From: SIG78 sp036677805 | GTDB lineage: Bacteria > Verrucomicrobiota > Lentisphaeria > Victivallales > Victivallaceae | DNA: 64,000 nt | Direction of reading: 5' to 3' | NCBI GenBank assembly: GCA_036677805.1 | Contig: JAVBVS010000019.1 | Coordinates: forward strand, 1 to 64,000 | Part shown: positions 18,667 to 26,845 of the stretch, piece by piece | Layout: each line of letters starts with the position of its first letter | How positions within the stretch are numbered: position 1 is the stretch's first letter | Position numbers and translations under genes: made by a program | The notes under the pieces: generated by a model | Told to the model about the DNA's origin: nothing | The model's input: the letters and a program-made list of their open reading frames with translations, nothing else | Database searches by the model: none

Positions 18667-19381
18667 ATCGGGCGTACGCCATCTGGCGATCATCATGGAC
18701 GGCAACGGCCGCTGGGCCGAACGCCGGCAACTGGAGCGGGTCGCCGGCCACCGCGCGGGCGCCGACGCGGTGCTTGAGGCGGTCAAGGGAGCAAAAGAAT
18801 TCGGCATCGAATATCTGACGCTTTATGCGTTCAGCACCGAAAACTGGAAGCGGTCGCCGCTGGAGGTCAATGCGCTGATGCGCCTGCTGGAGGAATTTCT
18901 GGAGCAGAAGCTGCCGGAAATGCTGAAGGAGGGAGTGCGGCTCAAGGCCATCGGACGGCTGGAGGGCCTGCCCGGCGGGGTTTGCCGCAAACTCCGGCGG
19001 GCGATCGCCGCCACCGCCGCGAATCGCGGCGGCACCCTGACGCTGGCGCTGAATTACGGCGGGCGGGCCGAAATCGCCGACGCCGCGCGACGCATCGCCG
19101 AAGCGGCCAAGGCCGGAACCCTGGCGCCGGAAGCGGTGGACGAAAGTTGCTTCGGGCGGTTTCTGTACGATCCCGAATTGCCCGATCCCGATCTGCTGAT
19201 CCGGACCTCGGGCGAACTCCGGCTGAGCAATTTTCTGTTATGGGAGCTGGCATACGCGGAGATTTATGTGACCGACGTGCTGTGGCCGGATTTCGACCGC
19301 GCCGAAATGCGGCGGGCGCTCGACGCGTTCGGCGGGCGCCGGCGCCGCTTCGGCGGCCGTCCGCAATCCGCATCGGCATAA
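18659..19381 (+). CDS. uppS: Undecaprenyl diphosphate synthase
   Basis: A 240-residue cis-prenyltransferase making the lipid carrier for peptidoglycan and LPS glycans. IIMDGNGRWA (residues 11-20, catalytic D14), YAFSTENWKR, and the C-terminal RTSGELRLSNF and YAEIYV segments are all present. The start is a GTG inside the 3' end of gmhA, implying coupled translation. cdsA follows 49 nt later, the usual uppS-cdsA order. Confidence 0.96.
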   Translation: MSESGVRHLAIIMDGNGRWAERRQLERVAGHRAGADAVLEAVKGAKEFGIEYLTLYAFSTENWKRSPLEVNALMRLLEEFLEQKLPEMLKEGVRLKAIGRLEGLPGGVCRKLRRAIAATAANRGGTLTLALNYGGRAEIADAARRIAEAAKAGTLAPEAVDESCFGRFLYDPELPDPDLLIRTSGELRLSNFLLWELAYAEIYVTDVLWPDFDRAEMRRALDAFGGRRRRFGGRPQSASA

Positions 19382-19430
19382 GACGGATCAGGCATGGATT
19401 TGAGCGATTGAAAACGGAAAGAGTGGCGTT

Positions 19431-20279
19431 ATGTTGAAATTTCGGGCAATCAGTTTTCCGCTGCTGCTGCTGCTGGCGGGACTGGTGGTATTCTGGGAAC
19501 CAGGCGGGCCGTGGCTCTTCACGGCGCTGGCCTTTCCGGTGGCGGCGATGGCGGTGCTGGAGGCGGCGGCCATCGCCGGCCGGCTGGGCATCGGCTGTTT
19601 CCGCGCCCCGGCGGTAATCGGCGGCTGGCTGCTGCTGGCGACGGCCGGCGGCATGACCGGATTCTTCGGCTGGGATTATGAGGTCCCGGCGGTGGAAATC
19701 ATTTTCTGGCTCTTCCCGCCGTTGTGTTCGCTGCTGCTGTTGCTGACGAAAAAACGCAAGGCGGCGGCCGCCGCCTGCCTGGGAACGGCGGGGACGGCGG
19801 CCTTCGCGCTGGCCCCGGTGCTGGCGCTGAGCCGGATTTACTTTGATTGCGGCGCGATGATTTTTCTCGTGCTGGTGCTGGTCACCAAGGCGGCCGACAC
19901 CGGCGGCTACATCGTCGGCATGCTGGCCAACAAGCTCCAGAAAAACGGCAACCACAAGATCGTCCCCTCGATCAGCCCCAAAAAATCATGGGAAGGCACC
20001 ATTGGCGGGCTGCTTTTTTCGCTGGGCGCGGCCTGGATTTTCAACGCCTGCGGGGTGCTCGTGCTGCCGCTGTGGGGCGTATTGTTTTTCGGCGCGCTGG
20101 CTTTTTTCGGCAGCTTTGCCGGCGACCTGACCGAATCGCAGCTCAAGCGCGCGGCGGGGATCAAGGATTCCGGGAAATGGATTCCGGGCATGGGCGGCGC
20201 GCTGGATGTGCTCGACAGTTTTATTTACAACGCGCCGCTTTTTCTGGCGGCCCTTGAAACGGGATTGCTCAACCTATGA
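19431..20279 (+). CDS. cdsA: Phosphatidate cytidylyltransferase
   Basis: A 282-residue polytopic membrane enzyme that makes CDP-diacylglycerol for phospholipid synthesis. About eight hydrophobic segments are visible. The CDS family signature runs from SPKKSWEGTIGG (about residue 182) through GDLTESQLKR to KDSGKWIPGMGGALDVLDS near the end. Its stop overlaps the hisI start in an ATGA. Confidence 0.95.
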   Translation: MLKFRAISFPLLLLLAGLVVFWEPGGPWLFTALAFPVAAMAVLEAAAIAGRLGIGCFRAPAVIGGWLLLATAGGMTGFFGWDYEVPAVEIIFWLFPPLCSLLLLLTKKRKAAAAACLGTAGTAAFALAPVLALSRIYFDCGAMIFLVLVLVTKAADTGGYIVGMLANKLQKNGNHKIVPSISPKKSWEGTIGGLLFSLGAAWIFNACGVLVLPLWGVLFFGALAFFGSFAGDLTESQLKRAAGIKDSGKWIPGMGGALDVLDSFIYNAPLFLAALETGLLNL

Positions 20280-20659
20280 TCGAATTGGATTTCGACCGCG
20301 CCGGGGGATTGATTCCGGCGGTGGCGCAGGATTACCGCACCGGGGAAATTCTGATGCTGGCTTTCATCAACCGCGAAGCCTGGGAAGAGACGCTGCACAG
20401 CGGTTGTGCGACTTATTATTCGCGTTCGCGCCGGAGTCTCTGGAAAAAGGGCGAAAGCTCCGGCCATATCCAGAAAATCCATGAAATCCTGGTCGATTGC
20501 GACCTTGACGCGGTGATTTACAAGGTCGAACAGCTGGGCCCGGGGGCGTGTCACACCGGCCACCGCAGCTGCTTTTTCCGCCGGGTCACCGCCGCCGGAC
20601 TGGAAGAAACCGAAACCATCGCTTTCGATCCCGAAGGCGTTTATTCGAAACAGGCGTGA
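20276..20659 (+). CDS. hisI: Phosphoribosyl-AMP cyclohydrolase
   Basis: A 127-residue HisI without the HisE pyrophosphohydrolase domain, catalysing the third step of histidine synthesis. The Mg/Zn-binding VDCDLD (C75), and GPGACHTGHRSCF with C92 and C99, match the family. It is coupled to cdsA by ATGA and precedes the murB/ddl fusion by 3 nt. No other histidine gene is in the window, so its place within an envelope operon is unusual. Confidence 0.95.
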   Translation: MIELDFDRAGGLIPAVAQDYRTGEILMLAFINREAWEETLHSGCATYYSRSRRSLWKKGESSGHIQKIHEILVDCDLDAVIYKVEQLGPGACHTGHRSCFFRRVTAAGLEETETIAFDPEGVYSKQA

Positions 20660-20662
20660 ATC

Positions 20663-22519
20663 ATGAACTCCAAATTTCATCCCGAAACCATCGTCCGCGA
20701 CCTTGCCCCGCTCAAACTGCGCACCGACGTACACTATTTTCAACTGACCACGCTCGGCGTGGGCAAGACCGCCCCGCTGGTGGCCGACGTCGAGGATGAC
20801 GCCGAACTGGTCCGGCTGCTGAGCTACACCCATGAACGCCGGATTCCGGTTTTCGTCATCGGCGGCGGCAGCAATCTGGTCGGAGCCGACGAACCTTTTC
20901 CGGGCGTGATTCTCCGGCTCAAGGGCGAATTCACCCGCCTGGCGCTCGACCGCGAGGGCCGGCTGGTCGCCGGCGGCGGCGCCAAGCTCCCCGACACGGT
21001 CCGGCTGGCCGCCGAAAACGGCCGCGGCGGCTTGACCGCGCTGGCCGGGATTCCCGGCACCATCGGCGGCGCCGTCCGGATGAACGCGGGAGCCCATGGC
21101 GCCAACATCAGCGACAAGCTGGTGCGGCTGCGCGGCTTTGACACCGCGGGCCGGCCGTGGCAGTCGGAAGCCGGGCGCATCGAGTGGCGGTATCGCGATT
21201 CGAGCGTACCGGCGCATGTGATCGTAACCGCCGTCGAATTTCACCTGCCAAACTCCGACCCCGAGCTGGAACTGGCGGCGCTTCAGACCGAATTGATTTC
21301 ACGCCGCCTGCGGGAGCCCGCGGGCCGGACCGCCGGATGCGTTTTCCGCAACCCCGGCAGCTGCGATTCGGCAGGCAAGCTGATCGACCTGGCCGGGCTC
21401 AAGGGCTTGAATTTCGGCCCGGTGCTGATCAGTCCCGAGCATGGCAACTATCTGGTCAACCGTGGCGGCGCCAGCGAAGCCGATTTCCTGAAGGCGCTGG
21501 TCCGCATCCGCGGCGCCGTCGCCGAACGCTTCGGGCTTTATCTCGAACCGGAAGTCAAGTTCATCTTTCCGGAACATGCCAAGGTACTGGCCGAAACCAC
21601 GCCCGCGCCGGAAATCGCGGTCTTCATGGGCGGCGAGAGCAGCGAGCGCGAAGTTTCGCTGCGCAGCGGCGCGGCGGTGGCCAACGCCCTGCGCAACGGC
21701 GGCTACCGGGTCCGGGTTTTCGATCTCAAACACTGTGCGGTGCCGCCGGAAGCGGCGTCCTGCGACCTGATCTTTCCGGTGCTCCACGGCGGCTGGGGCG
21801 AGGGCGGCGGCATCCAGCGCGCGATGGAAGCGCAGCGGCTGGAATTCATCGGCTGCGACAGCGTCACCAGCGATCTGGTGATGGACAAACTCAAAACCAA
21901 GGCGCGGCTTCACGAGCTCGATCTGCCGACCGCGCCCGACTGGACCGTGACCGCCAAAGACCTCGACACGCCGCCCGCAGGCATGGATTTTCCGGTGGTG
22001 GTCAAGGTGCCGTGCGAAGGTTCGACCGTCGGCGTGGAAAAAATCGATTCGCCGGAAGAGTGGCGCGAAAAATTGCCGGAACTGCTGGCGCGCAGCGAAA
22101 TGCTGCTGGCCGAGCGCTTCATCTCCGGCCGCGAATGCACCGTCCCGGTGGTCCTCGATGAAGCGCTGGCGGTGGTCGAAATCCGCCCCCCCGCCGGCTG
22201 GTACGATTACGATGCCAAATACGTCTACGCCCACGGCCACACCCAATACTTCTGCCCGCCGGTGTCGATTTCGGCCGAGGAGCAGCAGCGGCTTCAGGCG
22301 CTGGCCCTCCGCTTCTACCGTGAATTCGGCTGCCGCGACCTGGTCCGGGTCGACTTCATCGTCGGCAAGGACGATGTGCCCTATGTGCTCGAAGGCAATT
22401 CGCTGCCCGGTTTTACCGCGACCAGCCTGGTGCCGAAGGCGGCGGCCTGCATGGGCATTTCGTTCGAACGGCTGTGCGCGCGGCTGGTCCGCGCCCACCT
22501 CGGCGGCAAAAAACAGTAA
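20663..22519 (+). CDS. murB-ddl: MurB-Ddl fusion: UDP-N-acetylenolpyruvoylglucosamine reductase / D-alanine-D-alanine ligase
   Basis: A 618-residue bifunctional peptidoglycan precursor enzyme. Residues 1 to about 300 are a complete MurB: FAD-binding GGGSNLV and GIPGTIGGAVRMNAGAHG, then AGCVFRNP with C226 where many MurBs have the catalytic Ser, then the C-terminal EPEVKF. Residues from about 318 are a complete Ddl: MGGESSEREVSLRSG, HGGWGEGGG, VKVPCEGSTVG, YDYDAKY and EGNSLPGFTATS. The reading frame crosses the junction without a stop, so the fusion seems real. The two genes are neighbours in many bacterial cell-wall clusters, but a single chain is uncommon. nadC follows after 44 nt. Confidence 0.92.
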   Translation: MNSKFHPETIVRDLAPLKLRTDVHYFQLTTLGVGKTAPLVADVEDDAELVRLLSYTHERRIPVFVIGGGSNLVGADEPFPGVILRLKGEFTRLALDREGRLVAGGGAKLPDTVRLAAENGRGGLTALAGIPGTIGGAVRMNAGAHGANISDKLVRLRGFDTAGRPWQSEAGRIEWRYRDSSVPAHVIVTAVEFHLPNSDPELELAALQTELISRRLREPAGRTAGCVFRNPGSCDSAGKLIDLAGLKGLNFGPVLISPEHGNYLVNRGGASEADFLKALVRIRGAVAERFGLYLEPEVKFIFPEHAKVLAETTPAPEIAVFMGGESSEREVSLRSGAAVANALRNGGYRVRVFDLKHCAVPPEAASCDLIFPVLHGGWGEGGGIQRAMEAQRLEFIGCDSVTSDLVMDKLKTKARLHELDLPTAPDWTVTAKDLDTPPAGMDFPVVVKVPCEGSTVGVEKIDSPEEWREKLPELLARSEMLLAERFISGRECTVPVVLDEALAVVEIRPPAGWYDYDAKYVYAHGHTQYFCPPVSISAEEQQRLQALALRFYREFGCRDLVRVDFIVGKDDVPYVLEGNSLPGFTATSLVPKAAACMGISFERLCARLVRAHLGGKKQ

Positions 22520-22563
22520 TTCCGGTCCGGCGGGGCCGTACTTCAAGCGAAAGCAATGCAACC

Positions 22564-23451
22564 ATGATCGAAGCGATAAAACTGGATATGGCGCGGGCGG
22601 CGCAACTGATCGAGCTCGCGCTGGAAGAAGACCTTGACGGCATCGGCGACGCCACCAGCCAGGCGGTGGTGCCTTCCGCCGCCCGCGCCCGGGGCGTGCT
22701 CCATGCCAAAAGCGACTGTGTGGCCGCCGGACTGCCGGTGGCCGAGGCGGTCTTCCGCCGGCTCGACCCCGCCTGTGAGTTCGTCCGCCGGGTGAAGGAA
22801 GGCGATTTTTGCCCCCGGGGCACGGTGCTGGCCGAGGTGACCGGCAAGGCGACGGCATTGCTTACGGCGGAACGCACCGCCCTGAATTTCCTCCAGCGCC
22901 TCTGCGGCGTGGCGACCATGGCCCGCGCCTATGCCGCCAGCGTCGCCGGAACGCCGATGAAAGTGCTCGACACCCGCAAAACCACTCCGGGTTGGCGCAA
23001 CCTCGAAAAGTACGCCGTCGCCACAGGCGGCGCCGCCAACCACCGCATCGGGCTTTACGACCGGATCATGATCAAGGACAACCATCGCGAAATGGCGGGC
23101 ATGGAAGGTCCCGGCGGGATTCTGCGCAGCGTGGCGCGGGCCCGTCAGGCCTGCCCCGCGCTCGAAATCGAGGTCGAAGTCGACACGCTTGACGAATTGA
23201 CCGAGGCGCTCGAATCGGGCTGCGAATACATTCTGCTCGACAATATGTCGACGCCGATGATGGCCGAGGCGGTCAAGATGACCCGCGGCCGCGCCAGGCT
23301 TGAGGCCTCGGGCAACATCACGCTGGAGCGCTTGCCGGAAATCGCCGCCATCGGAGTCGACTTCGCCAGCTCCGGCGCCCTGACCCATTCGGTCAAAGCC
23401 AGCGACATTTCGCTGGAAATCACCCCGCTGGCCGATGAGGTGAAGCCATGA
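22564..23451 (+). CDS. nadC: Quinolinate phosphoribosyltransferase (decarboxylating)
   Basis: A 295-residue NadC, which makes nicotinic acid mononucleotide from quinolinate and PRPP in NAD synthesis. The active-site patches LDTRKTTPG (135-143), GGAANHRIGLYD (155-166) and IKDNH (170-174) are intact. The start at 22564 gives the normal length; the open frame extends upstream over the ddl end, but that part is not NadC-like. Its stop overlaps the ruvA start in ATGA. Confidence 0.95.
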   Translation: MIEAIKLDMARAAQLIELALEEDLDGIGDATSQAVVPSAARARGVLHAKSDCVAAGLPVAEAVFRRLDPACEFVRRVKEGDFCPRGTVLAEVTGKATALLTAERTALNFLQRLCGVATMARAYAASVAGTPMKVLDTRKTTPGWRNLEKYAVATGGAANHRIGLYDRIMIKDNHREMAGMEGPGGILRSVARARQACPALEIEVEVDTLDELTEALESGCEYILLDNMSTPMMAEAVKMTRGRARLEASGNITLERLPEIAAIGVDFASSGALTHSVKASDISLEITPLADEVKP

Positions 23452-24065
23452 TCGCCCGGCTGCACGGCATCCTGCTGGAGCCGGAGTTCTCCCGCTGCGT
23501 CGTCGACGTCGGCGGCGTGGGCTACGATGTCCAGATTCCGCTGAGCACTTTCGACAGGCTGCCGCGCGCGGGCGAGACGGTTACGCTTTTCATCTCGACT
23601 CAGGTGCGCGAGGATGCGATCGTGCTCTTCGGTTTCGCTTCGGCGGAGGAAAAACGGCTTTTCGAGACGCTGCTCGGCGTCTCCGGCATCGGCGGCAAGC
23701 TCGCATTGTCCATCCTCAGCGGACTGCCGCTGGAATCGCTGTGCAGCGCCATCGCCAACGGCGACATCAAGCTGCTCTCCCAGATCAACGGCGTCGGCAA
23801 ACGCACCGCCGAGCGGCTGGTGGTCGATCTCCGCGACCGCATCGGCAAACTGGGGCTGCACCTTGCCGCCGCCAGCGCCCTGCCCAAAGCCGATGACCCG
23901 CGCCATGCGGCGGTGACCGACGCGCTGATGGCGCTAAGCCAGCTCGGCTTTAAGTCCGATCAGGCCCAGAAGATCGTGACCGAGCTCGCCGCCGAGTTGC
24001 CGGAAGCCGAGTGCGGCAGTGAAAACCTGCTGCGGCTGGCCATCCAGAAACTGTCGGGGCGATAG
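23448..24065 (+). CDS. ruvA: Holliday junction branch-migration protein RuvA
   Basis: A 205-residue RuvA. The N-terminal OB-fold starts MIARLHGILLE. Two helix-hairpin-helix units are visible (GVSGIGGKLALSIL near 79 and INGVGKRTAERLV near 115). A linker precedes the C-terminal three-helix domain that contacts RuvB. RuvA tetramers hold the four-way junction during recombination repair. It is the last gene of the operon; ruvB and ruvC are not in the window. Confidence 0.95.
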   Translation: MIARLHGILLEPEFSRCVVDVGGVGYDVQIPLSTFDRLPRAGETVTLFISTQVREDAIVLFGFASAEEKRLFETLLGVSGIGGKLALSILSGLPLESLCSAIANGDIKLLSQINGVGKRTAERLVVDLRDRIGKLGLHLAAASALPKADDPRHAAVTDALMALSQLGFKSDQAQKIVTELAAELPEAECGSENLLRLAIQKLSGR

Positions 24066-24092
24066 TCCGGCGACGTTTTTTCGGTCCGGGAT

Positions 24093-24121
24093 TTGACCCG
24101 GAGCCCGAATGATGCTATATT
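24093..24121 (+). promoter_or_regulatory. Promoter of the B12-riboswitch operon
   Basis: TTGACC (24093-24098), a 17-nt spacer and TATATT (24116-24121) lie between ruvA and the riboswitch. Transcription would start near 24128, leaving the whole aptamer in the leader. Confidence 0.7.
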
Positions 24122-24140
24122 AAATTCTTCAAGCGGTCGG

Positions 24141-24311
24141 AGCTTGCGCCGGGATTGCCCGGAGCTGCGACTGCGAAATGACCCGGAGCCCAGGTGAATT
24201 CCCGTGAAAATCGGGAGCTGTCGCGCAACCGTGAGTCTTCCGTGCCGAACACCGGAAGATGCAGCCGGATCCCTGCCGGGTAAAAAAGTGCGCGTAACAC
24301 AAAAGGGATCC
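24141..24311 (+). promoter_or_regulatory. Cobalamin (B12) riboswitch
   Basis: The leader carries the B12-element core in order: GGTGAATTCC (24193-24202), a short hairpin CCCG/CGGG, GCTGTCGCGCAACCGTGA, an imperfectly conserved stem TCTTCCG/CGGAAGA, then AGCCGGATCCCTGCC. ACCCGG (24181-24186) pairs with CCGGGT (24276-24281) to close the core. GGATCCCT (24267-24274), part of the conserved 3' core, is exactly complementary to AGGGATCC (24304-24311), which covers the ribosome-binding region of the next gene. Translation could thus be switched with ligand state. The outer borders are approximate. Confidence 0.8.
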
Positions 24312-24314
24312 CTC

Positions 24315-25163
24315 ATGTCGACGTTCTCCGATGCTCGTCGGGGCGCCGTTTTCCGGCGCCGTCATCCGCATTCCATGGCTTTTACTCTCATCGAACTCCT
24401 CGTGGTGATAGCGATCATCGCCATTCTGGCGGCCATGCTGCTGCCCGCGCTGAGTTCGGCCCGGGGTTCGGCCTGGAGCGCCAACTGCGCCAGCAACCTC
24501 AAACAGCTGGTTCTGTCCAATATGCTTTATGCCGATTCCAATCGCGGTTATCTGGTGCCTTATGCCTTCGACATGATGAGCGCCAACAAACACCGCTGGC
24601 ACGGCACTTCGGCAACCACCAGCGGCGGCGGCGACGCCAGCTACGACCCTTCCGCCGGCCCCCTGGCCCAATACCTCGGCGGAACCGGGCTGGTCAATCA
24701 CTGTCAGGGCCTCGATGTGGCGGACGGCATTCAGAGCTTTGAACGCGGCTGCGGCGGCTACGGCATCAATGAACTGATCGGAACCCAGGCCAGAGGCGAC
24801 TGGAGCAGTGAAGATTACGCTGCCGGGTATCAGCTGGATTTGATCGATTGCGCCGCCGAAACCATCATGTTCGCAGATTCGGCGATTACGGTGGACCAAA
24901 GCGGCAATTTCAATCCCGGGGACAATGCGATCCGGGGATTCAGCTCCAGTTTGACCACCCCCGGCGGAGCTTATGGCGAATATCTGTACCCGACCATGGA
25001 CTTCCGTCACAACGGCAAAGCCAACACCGGCTTTTGCGACGGTCATGTCGAGGCGATGGGACTGGTCGGGAAAAAAGCGGGATTCACCGAAAAATGGAAC
25101 CTCGGATATCCGTGCGAAAATAACGACGAAGACCGTAACCGGTACTTTGATCCAACCAAATAG
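24315..25163 (+). CDS. Secreted prepilin-like protein with H-X9-DG tail, under B12 riboswitch
   Basis: A 282-residue type IV prepilin-like protein. A basic leader of 22 residues is followed by FTLIELLVV and a ~20-residue hydrophobic helix; cleavage would be after A22 and E27 is the conserved Glu+5. The C-terminal region ends in a RHNGKANTGFCDGH segment, an exact H-X9-DG motif. Such proteins are abundant in Lentisphaerota and related phyla, and their role is mostly unknown. The start at 24315 is chosen because AAAAGGGA lies 6 nt upstream and within the riboswitch-complementary segment. It is the first gene after the riboswitch and is followed by a paralogue 18 nt later. Confidence 0.85.
   Translation: MSTFSDARRGAVFRRRHPHSMAFTLIELLVVIAIIAILAAMLLPALSSARGSAWSANCASNLKQLVLSNMLYADSNRGYLVPYAFDMMSANKHRWHGTSATTSGGGDASYDPSAGPLAQYLGGTGLVNHCQGLDVADGIQSFERGCGGYGINELIGTQARGDWSSEDYAAGYQLDLIDCAAETIMFADSAITVDQSGNFNPGDNAIRGFSSSLTTPGGAYGEYLYPTMDFRHNGKANTGFCDGHVEAMGLVGKKAGFTEKWNLGYPCENNDEDRNRYFDPTK
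24381..24465 (+). repeat. Copy 1 of an 85-bp near-identical pilin-leader repeat
   Basis: This stretch encodes FTLIELLVV through the hydrophobic helix and matches 25236-25320 with two base differences. The two genes diverge strongly outside it. The third prepilin-like gene (27840-28595) encodes the same helix with different codons. Confidence 0.9.
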
Positions 25164-25181
25164 TGATAGGGAGATTGTGCC

Positions 25182-25985
25182 ATGACACCATGCCGGACCG
25201 CAGCCCGACCGCCGATCGCGCCGGAGTTTCGGGGCTTTACTCTCATTGAACTCCTCGTGGTGATCGCGATCATCGCCATTCTGGCGGCCATGCTGCTGCC
25301 CGCGCTGAGTTCGGCCCGGGTTTCCGCCCGCGCCGCCAGCTGCACGGCCAACATCCGCCAGCTGGGGCTGGCGCTGGCCATGTACAGTTCGGCCAACCGC
25401 GACTACCTGATTCCCGCCTACCTCAATGACGACAGTCATTCATGGTGCGGCACCCGCAAGGGCGACCGCTTCGAGCCGGTGGGCGGCCTGATGGATTATC
25501 TCGCCGATTCCGGCGGAGTCAAGGAGTGTTCCGAACTCCGCGACCAGCTTGATCCGGCCGATCCCTACAACAGAGGCAACGGCGGTTATGGCTACAACGT
25601 GAACTTTCTCGGCGGCGCCGACAAGGCCGACTACTCGCATTGGCCGAACGTGATTTATCCGAGCGCCAATCTCGCGGCCGTCGCCAATCCCGGCGAGACC
25701 GCGGCCTTCGGCGACTCGATCATGGTTCAGGCGAGCGGTATTTTCACGGAGATGTACAGCATTACCGAACCGGCCGACGGCAAATACGGTCCAACCTCGC
25801 CGGACATCCATTTCCGCCACGGCGGATATGCCGCAATCTGCTGGACCGACGGCCATGCGACCCGGGAACTGTTCAGCTTCACCCGCACCCATTACACCGG
25901 CGTCAGCCAGGCGCAGTGCGCGGCGTGGAAGGTCGGCTGGTTCGGCAGCGAAGCCGACGGCAACCGTTATTTTGATCTGGAGTGA
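25182..25985 (+). CDS. Second secreted prepilin-like protein with H-X9-DG tail
   Basis: A 267-residue paralogue of the preceding gene. The leader ends G18, followed by FTLIELLVV with E23 at +5, a canonical PilD-type cleavage site. The tail has RHGGYAAICWTDGH, again H-X9-DG. Most of the middle region differs from its neighbour, so the two are not simple duplicates. It lies 18 nt after the first pilin-like gene, with GGGAG as ribosome-binding site, and 8 nt before the btuF-like gene. It is therefore very likely on the same B12-controlled transcript. Function unknown; a surface or pseudopilus component is plausible. Confidence 0.85.
   Translation: MTPCRTAARPPIAPEFRGFTLIELLVVIAIIAILAAMLLPALSSARVSARAASCTANIRQLGLALAMYSSANRDYLIPAYLNDDSHSWCGTRKGDRFEPVGGLMDYLADSGGVKECSELRDQLDPADPYNRGNGGYGYNVNFLGGADKADYSHWPNVIYPSANLAAVANPGETAAFGDSIMVQASGIFTEMYSITEPADGKYGPTSPDIHFRHGGYAAICWTDGHATRELFSFTRTHYTGVSQAQCAAWKVGWFGSEADGNRYFDLE
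25236..25320 (+). repeat. Copy 2 of the 85-bp near-identical pilin-leader repeat
   Basis: Matches 24381-24465 at a fixed offset of 855 bp with two silent differences (ATC/ATT for Ile and ATA/ATC for Ile). This suggests recent duplication or gene conversion limited to the leader helix. Confidence 0.9.
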
Positions 25986-25993
25986 GGGTGGTG

Positions 25994-26845
25994 ATGAAGC
26001 GTTTGACTCAAATACTGACGGTCCTGCTGCTGATCGCAGCGGCGATGCCGGCGCCGGCGGAAGGCATGAAAGTCATTTCCTTTTCGCCGGCGCTGACCGA
26101 GTTGATCTGGGTGCTGCGCGCGGGCGGACTCCAGATTGCGCGCAGCAATGCCTGCGATTATCCGGCGGCGGCGACGGCGCTGCCGACGGCGGGAAAATTC
26201 GCCAGGCCGGAACTGGAAACGGTGCTGGCGATGAAACCCGACCTGGTGGTGGCCAATGACCTGATCAATCCCGGCGTCGCCCGGATTCTGCGCCAGAACG
26301 GCATCCGGGTGGAACTCCGCCAATGCCGCAATTTCGACGATTATCTGTGGTGGGTCGGGACGCTGGGCGAATTGCTTGACCACAAGTCCGAGGCCGCTGC
26401 GGAAGTCCGCCGGATTCAGGAGTTCCGGACTCAAATCGCGCAGCAGTCGCGCTTGCCGGGCAAGGCGCTGTGGGTGATCTGGGATTCGCCGCTGATGGTG
26501 GCTGGCAGCGGCAGTTTCCCGGAAATGGTGCTCGATCAGGCGGGAATGGACAATATCGCGGCCGGTGTCGGCCAGGAGTATTTTAAATGCTCTTACGACT
26601 GGGTGCTGAAAAATCCGCCCGACGTGATCATCTGGAGCGCCTCCGGCCAGCCGGACCCCGGCCATCGCTTCTGGGGCCAGCTCGAAGCGGTCAGGTGCAA
26701 CCGGGTGGTGACCGGGCTGGATTCCGATCTCATCCAGCGTCCGGGGCCGCGGCTTACCCAGGGCATTGCGGAGTTGCGCCGCAAGATTGTGGAAATTTAT
26801 GAACGGGACGCCGCAAAATCCGAAAAACAGGAAGTTCAAAAATGA
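25994..26845 (+). CDS. btuF: BtuF-like cobalamin/metal-chelate binding protein of an ABC importer
   Basis: A 283-residue periplasmic binding protein with a signal peptide (about 1-24). The VISFSPALTELIW opening, the NACDYP segment and ETVLAMKPDLVVA are the pattern of BtuF-type (class III) binding proteins, which carry B12 or ferric chelates. The B12 riboswitch upstream makes cobalamin the likely ligand. The ATG at 25994 is preferred to the GTG at 25982, which would overlap the preceding stop. Its 3' end overlaps the permease gene by 4 bases. Heme or siderophore binding cannot be excluded from sequence alone. Confidence 0.8.
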   Translation: MKRLTQILTVLLLIAAAMPAPAEGMKVISFSPALTELIWVLRAGGLQIARSNACDYPAAATALPTAGKFARPELETVLAMKPDLVVANDLINPGVARILRQNGIRVELRQCRNFDDYLWWVGTLGELLDHKSEAAAEVRRIQEFRTQIAQQSRLPGKALWVIWDSPLMVAGSGSFPEMVLDQAGMDNIAAGVGQEYFKCSYDWVLKNPPDVIIWSASGQPDPGHRFWGQLEAVRCNRVVTGLDSDLIQRPGPRLTQGIAELRRKIVEIYERDAAKSEKQEVQK

